Assembly: GCF_900107995.1 (NCBI RefSeq)
Contig: NZ_FNUM01000003.1
Coordinates: forward strand, 248,001-312,000
Origin: Alcanivorax sp. DSM 26293
GTDB taxonomy: Bacteria; Pseudomonadota; Gammaproteobacteria; Pseudomonadales; Alcanivoracaceae
Direction: 5' to 3'
Length of the DNA: 64,000 bases
The position numbers and the translations under genes are program-made. The notes beneath the pieces were generated by a model that had not been told where the DNA came from, did no database searches, and was given only the letters and a program-made list of their open reading frames with translations. Below, piece after piece: positions 16,362 to 23,674 of the stretch; the first letter of the stretch is position 1; each line of letters begins with the position of its first letter.

Positions 16362-17189
16362 ATGAGCATCCTGCAACTGCCCCATGCGAAACCCGAAGCC
16401 ATCCTCATCGACTGGCACGCTACCCTGGTGGACACCCACGATGCCATGTACCACGCCGTGGACGATGTGTTGCCCCACCTCAAGGAGCTGGACCTGTGGG
16501 ACCGACTGCTGGACCCGGATGATTCCAAGACCATCGAAGACGCCAAGCTGCTCATTTATGTGAAGGACCATAAACGCCTGCATCCCAAGATCGTTGCCCA
16601 GCGAAAGATTTCCCGCACCGATATTTTCGAAGTGTTGTTCGGCAGCGATCAGGATGCCAAGGGCCGTGCCCACCAGGCCTTCGACGAGGCCTATAAAAAA
16701 TACGTGGACGAAGTGTTCCCCCTGGAAGACGACATCCGCCAGCAGCTGGAACGTATCCGTGCACTGGGCATCAAGGTCGGCCTGATCTCCAATCGCAAAC
16801 GGGACTTTCTGGAACACGAACTGGCCCTGGTGGACGGTACCGGCTGGGAAGACCTGTTCGATGTAGTGGTGTGCGGCAGCGACGTGAGCAAGCGCAAGCC
16901 ATCCCCGGAAATGCTGCTACTGGCCATGGAAAAACTGGGCCTTCCCCCCTCGGAAAGCTGCTGGTACGTGGGCGACAGCACCACCGACGTGATCGCCGCC
17001 AAGGAAGCCGGTGTTACCTCCATTTTCTACAACGGCGCCGGCTGGGATCAGGCCTGGCTGGACAAGATCTTCCCCAACACCATCAAGCACCCTCATCGCC
17101 CGGACGCCGTGGTCGGCAGCATTGCCGAGCTCACCAGCCTGGCCCGCCACCTGCTGGCCCAGCACAAGCGCGTGGAGCGTGCCCGCTAG
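16362..17189 (+). CDS. HAD-superfamily hydrolase with His at motif I +2
   Basis: 275 residues. Motif I reads IDWHATLVDT (Asp17 and His19), where phosphatases usually have DxDxT. Motif II is LISNRK, motif III the lysine in KRKPSPE, and motif IV GDSTTDV. A long helical cap (about residues 30-135) makes it a C1-cap member. The nucleophile, lysine and acidic motif are intact, but the usual general acid/base Asp is replaced by His, so the reaction could differ from ordinary phosphate-ester hydrolysis. Substrate unknown. It is divergent from glsA; the start is the first Met giving a family-like N-terminus. Confidence 0.85.
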   Translation: MSILQLPHAKPEAILIDWHATLVDTHDAMYHAVDDVLPHLKELDLWDRLLDPDDSKTIEDAKLLIYVKDHKRLHPKIVAQRKISRTDIFEVLFGSDQDAKGRAHQAFDEAYKKYVDEVFPLEDDIRQQLERIRALGIKVGLISNRKRDFLEHELALVDGTGWEDLFDVVVCGSDVSKRKPSPEMLLLAMEKLGLPPSESCWYVGDSTTDVIAAKEAGVTSIFYNGAGWDQAWLDKIFPNTIKHPHRPDAVVGSIAELTSLARHLLAQHKRVERAR

Positions 17190-17196
17190 CCCTCCC

Positions 17197-17317
17197 GTAG
17201 GAGCGTCGCTCGCGGCGCGATCCCCAACGAAGGGAACCCGTTGCCATTCCCGTTGGAGTCTTGCTCGCAAGGCGAAGGAGCCGGGAGAGGGATCAAGGAG
17301 TTCGCCTTGCGAGCAGG
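17197..17317. repeat. Family B half-site followed by a decayed family C palindrome
   Basis: GTAGGAGCGTCGCTCGCGGC at 17197 is one arm of the family B repeat. From 17252 there is GTTGGAGTCTTGCTCGCAAG paired with TTCGCCTTGCGAGCAGG at 17301-17317, a family C palindrome whose right end is lost. They fill most of the 266 bases between the HAD gene and the amidase. Confidence 0.75.
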
Positions 17318-17455
17318 GCGCCAAAGGGAAGCATTCCGCCTGACCCATCCGTCGTGCTAAAACCCGGATTCGGTCAGCGCCGTAAAATAACAATTGGCCC
17401 CTTCGCACCGATCATTAATGGTACGATCGTGCATCTTTTTAGCCGGGAGAGACTC

Positions 17456-18874
17456 ATGGCCAGCAACCCCCTCCACGCCTTCTGCGACGACGCCCTCGGG
17501 CACGACGACGCCACCGCCCTGGCCGAGCGATTACGCCAGGGTCAGGTCAGCAACCGGGAGGTCACCGAGGCGGCCATCGCCCGGCTACAGCGCGTGGAGC
17601 CCACCCTGAAAGGGCTCACCCTGGACACCTTCGACGCCGCCCGCCAGCGCGCCGACAGCAAACGCTTCAGCGGCTTCTTCGCCGGTGTGCCCAGCCTGAT
17701 CAAGGACAACCTGGACCTGCGCGGCCTGCCCACCGGCCACGGCAGCCGCGCCCTGGGTCAGGCGCCACTGAAGAAAACCAGCGGCATCGCCAAACAGTAC
17801 CTGGCCCAGGGCTTCAACCTGCTGGGCAAGAGCACCCTGCCCGCCTTTGGCTTCACCGCCAGTACCGAACAGGTAGGCGTCCCCGCCACCCGCAACCCCT
17901 GGCACAGCGACTACTCCGCCGGCGGGTCTTCCGGGGGCAGCGCCGCCCTGGTGGCCGCCGGTGCCGTGCCCATCGCCCATGGCAACGACGGTGGCGGCTC
18001 CATCCGTATTCCCGCCGCCTGCTGTGGCCTGGTGGGCCTGAAAGGCACCCGCGGGCGCCTGATCGACCAGGAAGCCGCCAAGGTGCTGCCGGTGAATATC
18101 GTCAACGATGGCGTGCTCACCCGCAGCGTCCGCGACACGGCCCACTTCTTTATGGAAGCGGAACGCTACTACCGCAACCGCAAGCTCAAACCCATCGGCC
18201 AGGTCACCGGCCCGGGCAAGCAACGGCTGCGCGTGGGCATGATGATCGACTCGGTGACCGGGGATGCCACCTGCCCGCAGACCCGCCGCGCCGTGGAAGA
18301 CACCGCCCGCCTGCTGGAAAGTCTGGGACACACCGTGGAAGAGGCCCGCATCGACCTGCCCGCCCGGTTCGTGGAAGATTTTCTGCTCTACTGGGCCATG
18401 CTCGGCTTCCTGGTCAGCAAGGGCGGCAAGGCCCTGTTCCCCCAGGGTTTTGATGCCGGCCAGCTGGACCCGCTCACCCGTGGCCTGGCCGACTATTACC
18501 AGCAACGTTTTCTGAAAACCCCGGGCATGCTGCGCCAGCTGCGTCTGGCCCGGCAGCGCTACGCCGCCGCCTTTGCGCAATACGATGTGATCCTCAGCCC
18601 GGTACTGGCCCACACCACCCCGCAAATCGGCTACCTGGGCGCCGACCTGCCCTTCGACACCCAACTGGAACGGCTGCTGCGCTACACCACCTTCACCCCC
18701 GCCAACAACGCCTCCGGCGGCCCCGGCATCTCCCTGCCCCTGGGCCAGACGGCCGATGGCCTGCCCATCGGCGTGCAGTTCTCTGCCGCCAACGGCGAAG
18801 AGGCCCTGCTGTTGGGTCTGGCCTTCGAACTGGAAGAGGCCCACCCCTTCCAGTCTCTGGGTAGGGTGCACTGA
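17456..18874 (+). CDS. Amidase (amidase-signature family)
   Basis: 472 residues. The amidase signature is clear: GVPSLIKDNLDLRG carries the catalytic lysine, and SAGGSSGGSAALVAAG followed by HGNDGGGSIRIPAACCGLVG carries the Ser-Ser of the Ser-Ser-Lys triad. It hydrolyses carboxamides; the substrate is unknown. A GGGAGAG site precedes the ATG. The last three residues and the stop (GRVH then TGA) are encoded by a half copy of the family A repeat, so the native C-terminus was probably altered. Confidence 0.9.
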   Translation: MASNPLHAFCDDALGHDDATALAERLRQGQVSNREVTEAAIARLQRVEPTLKGLTLDTFDAARQRADSKRFSGFFAGVPSLIKDNLDLRGLPTGHGSRALGQAPLKKTSGIAKQYLAQGFNLLGKSTLPAFGFTASTEQVGVPATRNPWHSDYSAGGSSGGSAALVAAGAVPIAHGNDGGGSIRIPAACCGLVGLKGTRGRLIDQEAAKVLPVNIVNDGVLTRSVRDTAHFFMEAERYYRNRKLKPIGQVTGPGKQRLRVGMMIDSVTGDATCPQTRRAVEDTARLLESLGHTVEEARIDLPARFVEDFLLYWAMLGFLVSKGGKALFPQGFDAGQLDPLTRGLADYYQQRFLKTPGMLRQLRLARQRYAAAFAQYDVILSPVLAHTTPQIGYLGADLPFDTQLERLLRYTTFTPANNASGGPGISLPLGQTADGLPIGVQFSAANGEEALLLGLAFELEEAHPFQSLGRVH

Positions 18875-18893
18875 GCCTCAGGCGCACTGCACC
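18861..18893. repeat. Family A half palindrome overlapping the amidase stop codon
   Basis: Only the left arm is present (GTAGGGTGCACTGAGCCTCA, then GGCGCACTGCACC). The TGA stop of the amidase at 18872-18874 lies within it. The complementary arm is missing; the following bases are unrelated. Confidence 0.85.
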
Positions 18894-19020
18894 ATCACCC
18901 CGCCCAGGCCCCACACGACAGGTAATCGCTGGAAGAACCAAACTCAGCGACTCACGTCATAGTGGCCGCCCACCGCCTTTTGCTATGGTCGCTACGTTGA
19001 TCTAACAAGGAATCCGGATC

Positions 19021-19290
19021 ATGGAAAACCAGACCATCAGCGGCGGCGTGGTCCACGCGCTACCGGATGACCTTCGCCAAGCCCTCCAGGCGGATAGCGC
19101 CATGCTGGCACAATGGCAAGACATCACCCCGCTGGCCCGCAACGAATGGATCTGCTGGATTGAAGATGCCAAGAGAGAGGCAACCCGGCAGGGGCGCATT
19201 ACCCGTGCCCGGGAAAACCTCACCGCCGGCAAACGCCGCCCCTGCTGCTGGCCGGGCTGCCCCCACCGCGAACGCACCGGCAAGGCCTGA
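19021..19290 (+). CDS. YdeI/OmpD-associated (OmdA-like) small protein
   Basis: 89 residues. The stretch ITPLARNEWICWIEDAK followed by ATRQGRITRARENLTAGKRR matches the C-terminal domain of YdeI/OmdA proteins, which have been linked to peptide or bacteriocin resistance. Only this domain is present, and the end (PCCWPGCPHRERTGKA) is rich in Cys and possibly metal-binding. AAGGAA lies 10 bases before the ATG. Confidence 0.8.
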   Translation: MENQTISGGVVHALPDDLRQALQADSAMLAQWQDITPLARNEWICWIEDAKREATRQGRITRARENLTAGKRRPCCWPGCPHRERTGKA

Positions 19291-19297
19291 CTGGCCG

Positions 19298-19354
19298 TTG
19301 GAGCTATGCTTGCATGGCGAACCCGACACCCATCGCTTGCAGGCAAGCTCCTAC
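19298..19354. repeat. GGAGCTATGC-type imperfect palindrome
   Basis: GTTGGAGCTATGCTTGCATG starts 8 bases after the preceding stop codon; the partner CTTGCAGGCAAGCTCCTAC is diverged. The ends combine GTTGGAGC and GCTCCTAC types. Confidence 0.7.
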
Positions 19355-19376
19355 AGATCGGCGATTACGAGCCACA

Positions 19377-20369
19377 TCACCGAAACTGGCTCGGCGACAC
19401 CCCGTACCATTTCTTGAACGCCCGGGAAAACGCACTCACCTCGGAAAACCCCAACAGAAACGCCATCTGTGTCACCGTCATCCCCGGAGTGCGCAGGTGG
19501 CGTTCCACCAGGGTCTTGCGGGTATCCTCCAGCAACTGTTTCCAGCTCAGCCCCTCGTCTGCCAGCCGCCGCTGCAGGCTGCGGGTGCTCATGCAGCATT
19601 CCGCCGCCGCATCCGCCTGGGCGGGCTCGCCATCCGGTAAACGCTGCTCGATCCACAGTGCCAACCGGCTGGCCAAGGCCGCCTGCTCACTGGCAGCCAG
19701 GCGCTGGGCCAGGGTGGCATCCAGCATGGCGGCCAGCTGCACATCACTGGCCGCCAGCATGTGTTGGGCGTTGTCCTTGTCGAACGCCAGGCTGTAGTGA
19801 TCCGCCACCGACACCTGACAACGAAAATAGCGGGCCATGACCTGGCGTAACCCCGGCTCCAGCCACTCCGGCGCGCACACCGCTACCGGGTTATGGTCAC
19901 GGTGAATGCGAATCCGCAGCAGGCGAACAATGGTGGCCATGACAAAGACGATGGCCTGGGGGTGGGGCTGGTGATCCGTGTTGGAGGAAAACTGCAGGGC
20001 CACGGTGGCGTCATCCACGGTCAGCTCGGTGCGCACCAGGTCGCTGATCAGGCGATGAAAGCGGGTAATGCGGTTAAGCACACTGTACAGATCGCCCCCC
20101 GCCGCCACCGCCAGCCCCAGGGCCCCGAAGGTGTTGTACTGGGCATGGCGGGCCACCTCGATGGCCATGCCCGGATCGCCCAGCTCCTGCAGGCAATCAT
20201 CCAGCAGCGCCGTGGACACCGCCGCATCCAGCCGGGCCTCCGGATCCTGCACCATCTGCGGGTCCAGCCCGTGGCGACGCAGAATGGCGTCGCCGTCCAG
20301 CCCCCGCTCGTGCAACAAGTGCACAAGCGGCCCCATCAGCAGCGCTGCCGCCTGTTTTTTTTCTGACAT
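19377..20369 (-). CDS. AraC-family transcriptional regulator
   Basis: 330 residues: an N-terminal 'Arabinose-bd' type domain (starting AALLMGPLVHLLHERGL) and a C-terminal double helix-turn-helix (MSTRSLQRRLADEGLSWKQL and VTQMAFLLGFSEVSAFSRAF then KKWYGVSPSQFR). It is transcribed divergently from the membrane desaturase at 20462, 92 bases away, and is its likely regulator by position. Similar regulators control lipid and hydrocarbon genes in this group of bacteria. Confidence 0.9.
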   Translation of the reverse strand: MSEKKQAAALLMGPLVHLLHERGLDGDAILRRHGLDPQMVQDPEARLDAAVSTALLDDCLQELGDPGMAIEVARHAQYNTFGALGLAVAAGGDLYSVLNRITRFHRLISDLVRTELTVDDATVALQFSSNTDHQPHPQAIVFVMATIVRLLRIRIHRDHNPVAVCAPEWLEPGLRQVMARYFRCQVSVADHYSLAFDKDNAQHMLAASDVQLAAMLDATLAQRLAASEQAALASRLALWIEQRLPDGEPAQADAAAECCMSTRSLQRRLADEGLSWKQLLEDTRKTLVERHLRTPGMTVTQMAFLLGFSEVSAFSRAFKKWYGVSPSQFR

Positions 20370-20461
20370 TGGCGTCCCCGGTCAAACGGTTGGCGGGCAA
20401 AGCCGAGTTTTCCTGGCCGGCCTTGCCTAAAGTCGTTGCCATCGAGAAATGGAGGTTTCCC

Positions 20462-21532
20462 ATGGCAACTGCACCTGCCCGCGGCAAGTCCGCGACAGAC
20501 AAGAAGATACAACGCGACATCATCGCTATCAGTGATGATATACGGCAACGGCACGGCTGGCTCAAGCACCAGAACGCCATCGGCTTCGGCATCTTTGCCC
20601 TGGCGATTGCCGGTTGCAGCCTCAACGCCGTGCTTTACCTGCAAGGCATCATGCCCGCCTGGGCGGTGATCCTGCTGACCGCCTTCTGGACGTCACTGCT
20701 CCATGAACTGGAGCACGACCTGATCCACTGGATGTACTTCAAGAACAACAAGCTGGTTCATCACCTGATGATGCTCGGCGTGTACCTGTGGCGCCCCACC
20801 ACCATCAACCCCTGGGTGCGCCGCCACCTGCACTTCCATCACCACAAGCATTCCGGCAGCGAGACCGACCTGGAAGAGCGCGGTATCACCAATGGCGAAA
20901 AGTGGGGACTCAAGCGCCTGATCATGGTGGGCGACAATATGCTGGCCGTCTATCTTCGTGCGGTGAAATACCTGACCGAACCCCTGAAGCTCTACCGCCG
21001 CGGTGTTATCACCCGCAAGGACCTGAAGAACTTCCGCCTCATCGGCCTGGTGAGCTACAACCCCCTGGGCGTGATCGTCCACGCCATCTGGCACTTCTTC
21101 GTGCTCTACCACCTGCTCAATGGCGCCGCCTGGCTGGCCGGCATCAGCATCCCGTGGCCGGAAGTGGTCACCGCCCAATTCACCTGGATCACCCCGCTGG
21201 TGGTGGTACTCATCGCCCCCAACATGCTGCGCACCTTCTGCCTGCACTTCATCTCGTCCAACATGCATTACTACGGCGACAACGAACCGGGCAAGATCAC
21301 CGAACAATGCCAGGTGCTGAACGTCTGGTGGCTGTGGCCCCTGCAGGCCTTCTGCTTCAACTTCGGCAGCACCCACGCCATCCACCACTTCGTGATCCGC
21401 GACCCCTTCTACGTACGGCAGATGACCGCCAAGCGGGCCCATGTGGTGTTGAAGGAGAATGGGGTGAGATTCAATGATCTTGGCACCTTCCGACGGGCCA
21501 ACCGGATGCACGACAAACCGCAAGCGGCTTGA
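20462..21532 (+). CDS. Membrane fatty acid desaturase-family protein
   Basis: 356 residues with four or five hydrophobic segments and the three histidine boxes of the membrane di-iron desaturase/hydroxylase family: HELEHDLIH, RRHLHFHHHKH and THAIHHF. The boxes resemble the desaturase rather than the AlkB pattern. It should insert a double bond or hydroxyl into a lipid chain using electrons from a redox partner; the substrate is unknown. TGGAGG lies 9 bases before the ATG, so the longer reading from 20369 is rejected. It is followed by a terminator, and divergent from an AraC regulator. Confidence 0.85.
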   Translation: MATAPARGKSATDKKIQRDIIAISDDIRQRHGWLKHQNAIGFGIFALAIAGCSLNAVLYLQGIMPAWAVILLTAFWTSLLHELEHDLIHWMYFKNNKLVHHLMMLGVYLWRPTTINPWVRRHLHFHHHKHSGSETDLEERGITNGEKWGLKRLIMVGDNMLAVYLRAVKYLTEPLKLYRRGVITRKDLKNFRLIGLVSYNPLGVIVHAIWHFFVLYHLLNGAAWLAGISIPWPEVVTAQFTWITPLVVVLIAPNMLRTFCLHFISSNMHYYGDNEPGKITEQCQVLNVWWLWPLQAFCFNFGSTHAIHHFVIRDPFYVRQMTAKRAHVVLKENGVRFNDLGTFRRANRMHDKPQAA

Positions 21533-21549
21533 TGGTGATGACTTGCCAA

Positions 21550-21578
21550 CAAAAAGCCCGTCCTGTGCGGGCTTTTTG
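21550..21578 (+). terminator. Intrinsic terminator of the desaturase gene
   Basis: AAAAAGCCCG and CGGGCTTTTT form a stem with loop TCCTGTG, starting 18 bases after the stop codon. Confidence 0.9.
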
Positions 21579-21675
21579 GTTTTCAGCGGAAACGGCCTAG
21601 CCTACTCACTTCGACCTTTAGAATCTTCTTCATAATCAAACACCTTGCTGCCATCGGCTGTGAGAATACCAGTCA

Positions 21676-21811
21676 GGAGTTATATAGAACGCTCCTTATA
21701 ACTCCGTGTAAGAGATTGGCTATAGCATCCCAACCCATTGTTATGGCAGGATTTTCTTTCGGATCCAGGGGGTACGGTTCCAGAGTTATACGGAACCGGG
21801 TTATGCGGAAC
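21676..21811. repeat. Three 12-base GTTATNNNGAAC repeats upstream of the cassette array
   Basis: GTTATATAGAAC (21679-21690), GTTATACGGAAC (21785-21796) and GTTATGCGGAAC (21800-21811) are direct repeats. The first is also part of an inverted repeat GGAGTTATA/TATAACTCC (21676-21705). The 318 bases between the desaturase and the first cassette gene otherwise hold only the terminator and AT-rich DNA. They could be binding sites or a decayed recombination region. Confidence 0.55.
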
Positions 21812-21850
21812 GTTCTAATTAATACGCTGTTAGCTATACAAGGAGGCTTT

Positions 21851-22180
21851 ATGCCAAAAAAGAAGAAACTCAAAGTAAATGGAAGTTCAATCACCGTATT
21901 TAGTGTTCAAGTGAAAACAGTTAAGAGCGCACATGACGGCTCCCCAATTGAGATTGTGGATTTGCAAATCTCCACAGATGATGCTGTCTATAGTTATGAC
22001 ATACGCAAAGATGAAAGAGCACCCGATGTACATGCAACTAGAGACTACATCGAGGATTCGTTAAATAAAGCTAAAAAAGACTTCTTGAACGTTGAAATAT
22101 CTGAGTATACAGAGAGAAGTTACCTATTTTTTGATGTTCAGAAGATAGGACAAGTTCAATACACTGGATACAGACTCTAG
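21851..22180 (+). CDS. Cassette 1 hypothetical protein
   Basis: 109 residues, start supported by AGGAGG at 21841-21846. Predicted soluble, beginning with a lysine-rich stretch (MPKKKKLKVNG) and then mixed strands and helices; no signal peptide or membrane segment. No family recognised. It is low in GC compared with its chromosomal neighbours, consistent with acquisition as an integron cassette. It ends three bases before the attC site. Confidence 0.75.
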   Translation: MPKKKKLKVNGSSITVFSVQVKTVKSAHDGSPIEIVDLQISTDDAVYSYDIRKDERAPDVHATRDYIEDSLNKAKKDFLNVEISEYTERSYLFFDVQKIGQVQYTGYRL

Positions 22181-22183
22181 TGT

Positions 22184-22252
22184 AGCTAACAAGAGTAAGC
22201 ACTTGACCCCAAAAAGCTACGCTTTTTCGGTCAAGTGTTACAAGCGTTATCT
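22184..22252 (+). other. attC recombination site 1
   Basis: 69 bases bounded by AGCTAAC (R'') and GTTATCT (R'). The interior folds into a long imperfect hairpin: CACTTGACC with GGTCAAGTG, then AAAAAGC with GCTTTTT around TAC. CAAG near both ends and the bulged complementarity of AACAAGAG with CAAGCGTT match the attC plan. Confidence 0.85.
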
Positions 22253-22267
22253 ATAAAGGGGAGTGTC

Positions 22268-23071
22268 TTGGCAGAGAATAAGAAATACCCAACACCAGAA
22301 CAGTTTTTTATAGATTTCCCTTTGTATGAGACGGTCGAATACGAAGACCCAGATCTTGATCAAGGATGGGAGGTCAAATACTACGATGGGACCTTTGATT
22401 CTTATTGCCCAGGCTGTAATTCACACAGCATTTTCAGGCGGTATTGGCCGAATGGGAGGCATATCAGCTACGGAAACGAAAAATGGGTGGACGCAGGAAT
22501 TTTCTCTGTCCAAGTAGCATGCACTCGAGATGCCAGCCACAATCTCACTTTTATCATTCTCGCGACTGGAACGACACTCCAGAAAATTGGTCAAACGCCG
22601 TCTGTTGCAACTCTCAACGTCTACGATATAAAAAAGTACTCGAAAACCCTCAGTGGAAATTATTATCGGGAATTCACTAAAGCAATCGGGCTTGCAGCTC
22701 ACGGAGTTGGGATTGGTTCTTTTGTTTATTTAAGAAGAATCTTCGAGTCTCTAATCGAAGAGGCACATGTGGAAGCTCAACACCTTGACTCCTGGGATGA
22801 AGCCGCTTTTCAGAGCGCCAAAATGAACGAAAAAATAAAGATGCTTGAAGAGCTCCTTCCCAAGTTTTTGGTCGAAAACCGAGCCATGTACGCAATATTG
22901 AGCAAGGGAATACACGAGCTAGGCGAGTCAGAATGCCTAGCTGCTTTCCCTATAGTGAAAGTTGGGATTGAACTTGTTCTTGACGAGAAGCTGGAAGCAA
23001 TACGGAAAAAGCAAAAGTTAGAGGATGCCAAGAAGGCCATCTCAGCATTGGGAAGCAAGGTCGGTAGATAA
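22268..23071 (+). CDS. Cassette 2 hypothetical protein with a CxxC motif
   Basis: 267 residues from a TTG start preceded by AAGGGGAG; the GTG further upstream lies inside the attC site and is unlikely. An N-terminal region carries SYCPGCNSHSIF and later ACTRDASHN, which could be a zinc-binding pair. A middle helical part (RRIFESLIEEAHVEAQ) and a Lys-rich C-terminal helix (EKLEAIRKKQKLEDAKK) follow. No signal peptide. Not assigned to a family. The TAA stop lies within the R'' box of the following attC site. Confidence 0.72.
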   Translation: MAENKKYPTPEQFFIDFPLYETVEYEDPDLDQGWEVKYYDGTFDSYCPGCNSHSIFRRYWPNGRHISYGNEKWVDAGIFSVQVACTRDASHNLTFIILATGTTLQKIGQTPSVATLNVYDIKKYSKTLSGNYYREFTKAIGLAAHGVGIGSFVYLRRIFESLIEEAHVEAQHLDSWDEAAFQSAKMNEKIKMLEELLPKFLVENRAMYAILSKGIHELGESECLAAFPIVKVGIELVLDEKLEAIRKKQKLEDAKKAISALGSKVGR

Positions 23072-23122
23072 CAAGTCAGGTCATCGGACGCGTAAGACGC
23101 GCCGCTGCCTTCAGCGTTAGGT
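23066..23122 (+). other. attC recombination site 2
   Basis: 57 bases bounded by AGATAAC and GTTAGGT. The hairpin AGGTCATCGGACGCGT, AAG, ACGCGCCGCTGCCT has the bulges typical of attC sites, and this is the classical minimal attC length. It overlaps the stop codon of cassette 2 and ends 4 bases before the ATG of cassette 3. Confidence 0.88.
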
Positions 23123-23126
23123 TTAT

Positions 23127-23633
23127 ATGGCAGGATTATTCTCATACAACTCCCCCGAGTATCTCTATAAGAAACTTCAGACGGAGTTGGTGGCATTCTT
23201 TGATAACCCGACGGCAGATGGGATCTACACGGCTATATTTCCGCTTTACCACCTACGAGAGTGGATATGCCTTGGCGGACCCAGGCGCTATCGGAATAAA
23301 CCTGTCTCTGATAGATCGCGAGAAGAGGAATTGCATGCCCGGCTTCATGAGATGACGGAGTACAAAATTATCCGCGATCTTTGTAATAACGCAAAGCATT
23401 TCGAAGATGCTGGTTCCGACCTGAGTAAGCGAACTGAAGAGCTAGAAGGGTTCCGCTGTGGTTTGGGAAGATGTGGCGATAGTTTAGGGGTTCATCACTT
23501 CTTGGTAGATGACCGAGAGATTCGCGATATATTTTGGCCTGTCTATATCATTTATTATGATTACTTTAATAAATCTAACAATTTTTTGAAGACGAACAGC
23601 ACTGACGTTCCACCGCATTATGTCAAGCGCTAG
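23127..23633 (+). CDS. Cassette 3 hypothetical protein
   Basis: 168 residues, with a start only four bases after the attC core and no ribosome site, as is common in cassettes. It has an all-helical look; TEYKIIRDLCNNAKHFED is like a motif often seen in uncharacterised, possibly HEPN-like proteins, but I would not assign function. The C-terminal part is aromatic (FWPVYIIYYDYF). It ends VKR, with the TAG in the degraded attC core GCTAGCC. Confidence 0.72.
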   Translation: MAGLFSYNSPEYLYKKLQTELVAFFDNPTADGIYTAIFPLYHLREWICLGGPRRYRNKPVSDRSREEELHARLHEMTEYKIIRDLCNNAKHFEDAGSDLSKRTEELEGFRCGLGRCGDSLGVHHFLVDDREIRDIFWPVYIIYYDYFNKSNNFLKTNSTDVPPHYVKR

Positions 23634-23635
23634 CC
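23573..23635 (+). other. Degraded attC-like site 3 (end of array)
   Basis: ATCTAAC (fits RYYYAAC) at 23573 and CAAGCGCTAGCC at 23624-23635, which differs by one base from an attC end CAAGCGTTAGCC. Only a weak hairpin (GAAC/GTTC, TTGA/TCAA) is visible between. It overlaps the 3' end of the cassette 3 gene. The change of GTT to GCT hits the recombination point, which would freeze the array. Confidence 0.5.
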
Positions 23636-23674
23636 CACCATCTCACACAAACAGACTCAAACCGGTCCATCACC

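Larger units (their letters stand above)
21830..23629 (+). mobile_element. Integron-type gene cassette array without integrase (CALIN-like), three cassettes
   Basis: Three AT-rich, same-direction, unrelated genes are separated by attC-like sites. The cassette limits are at GTTAGCT (21829), GTTATCT (22246), GTTAGGT (23116) and a mutated core GCTAGCC (23629). For cassettes 1 and 2 the R'' box of the closing attC is the exact complement of the core that opens the same cassette (AGCTAAC with GTTAGCT, AGATAAC with GTTATCT), which is what a circularised cassette requires. No intI is present in the window. Base composition is much lower in GC than the flanks. Confidence 0.82.

Noticed and set aside
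22235-22267. GTG at 22235 as the start of the cassette 2 gene
   Set aside because: It lies in the attC stem; TTG at 22268 with AAGGGGAG upstream is better placed.
21600-23640. An integrase gene (intI) or attI site near the cassettes
   Set aside because: No open frame with tyrosine recombinase features in any frame of the region; array treated as integrase-less.
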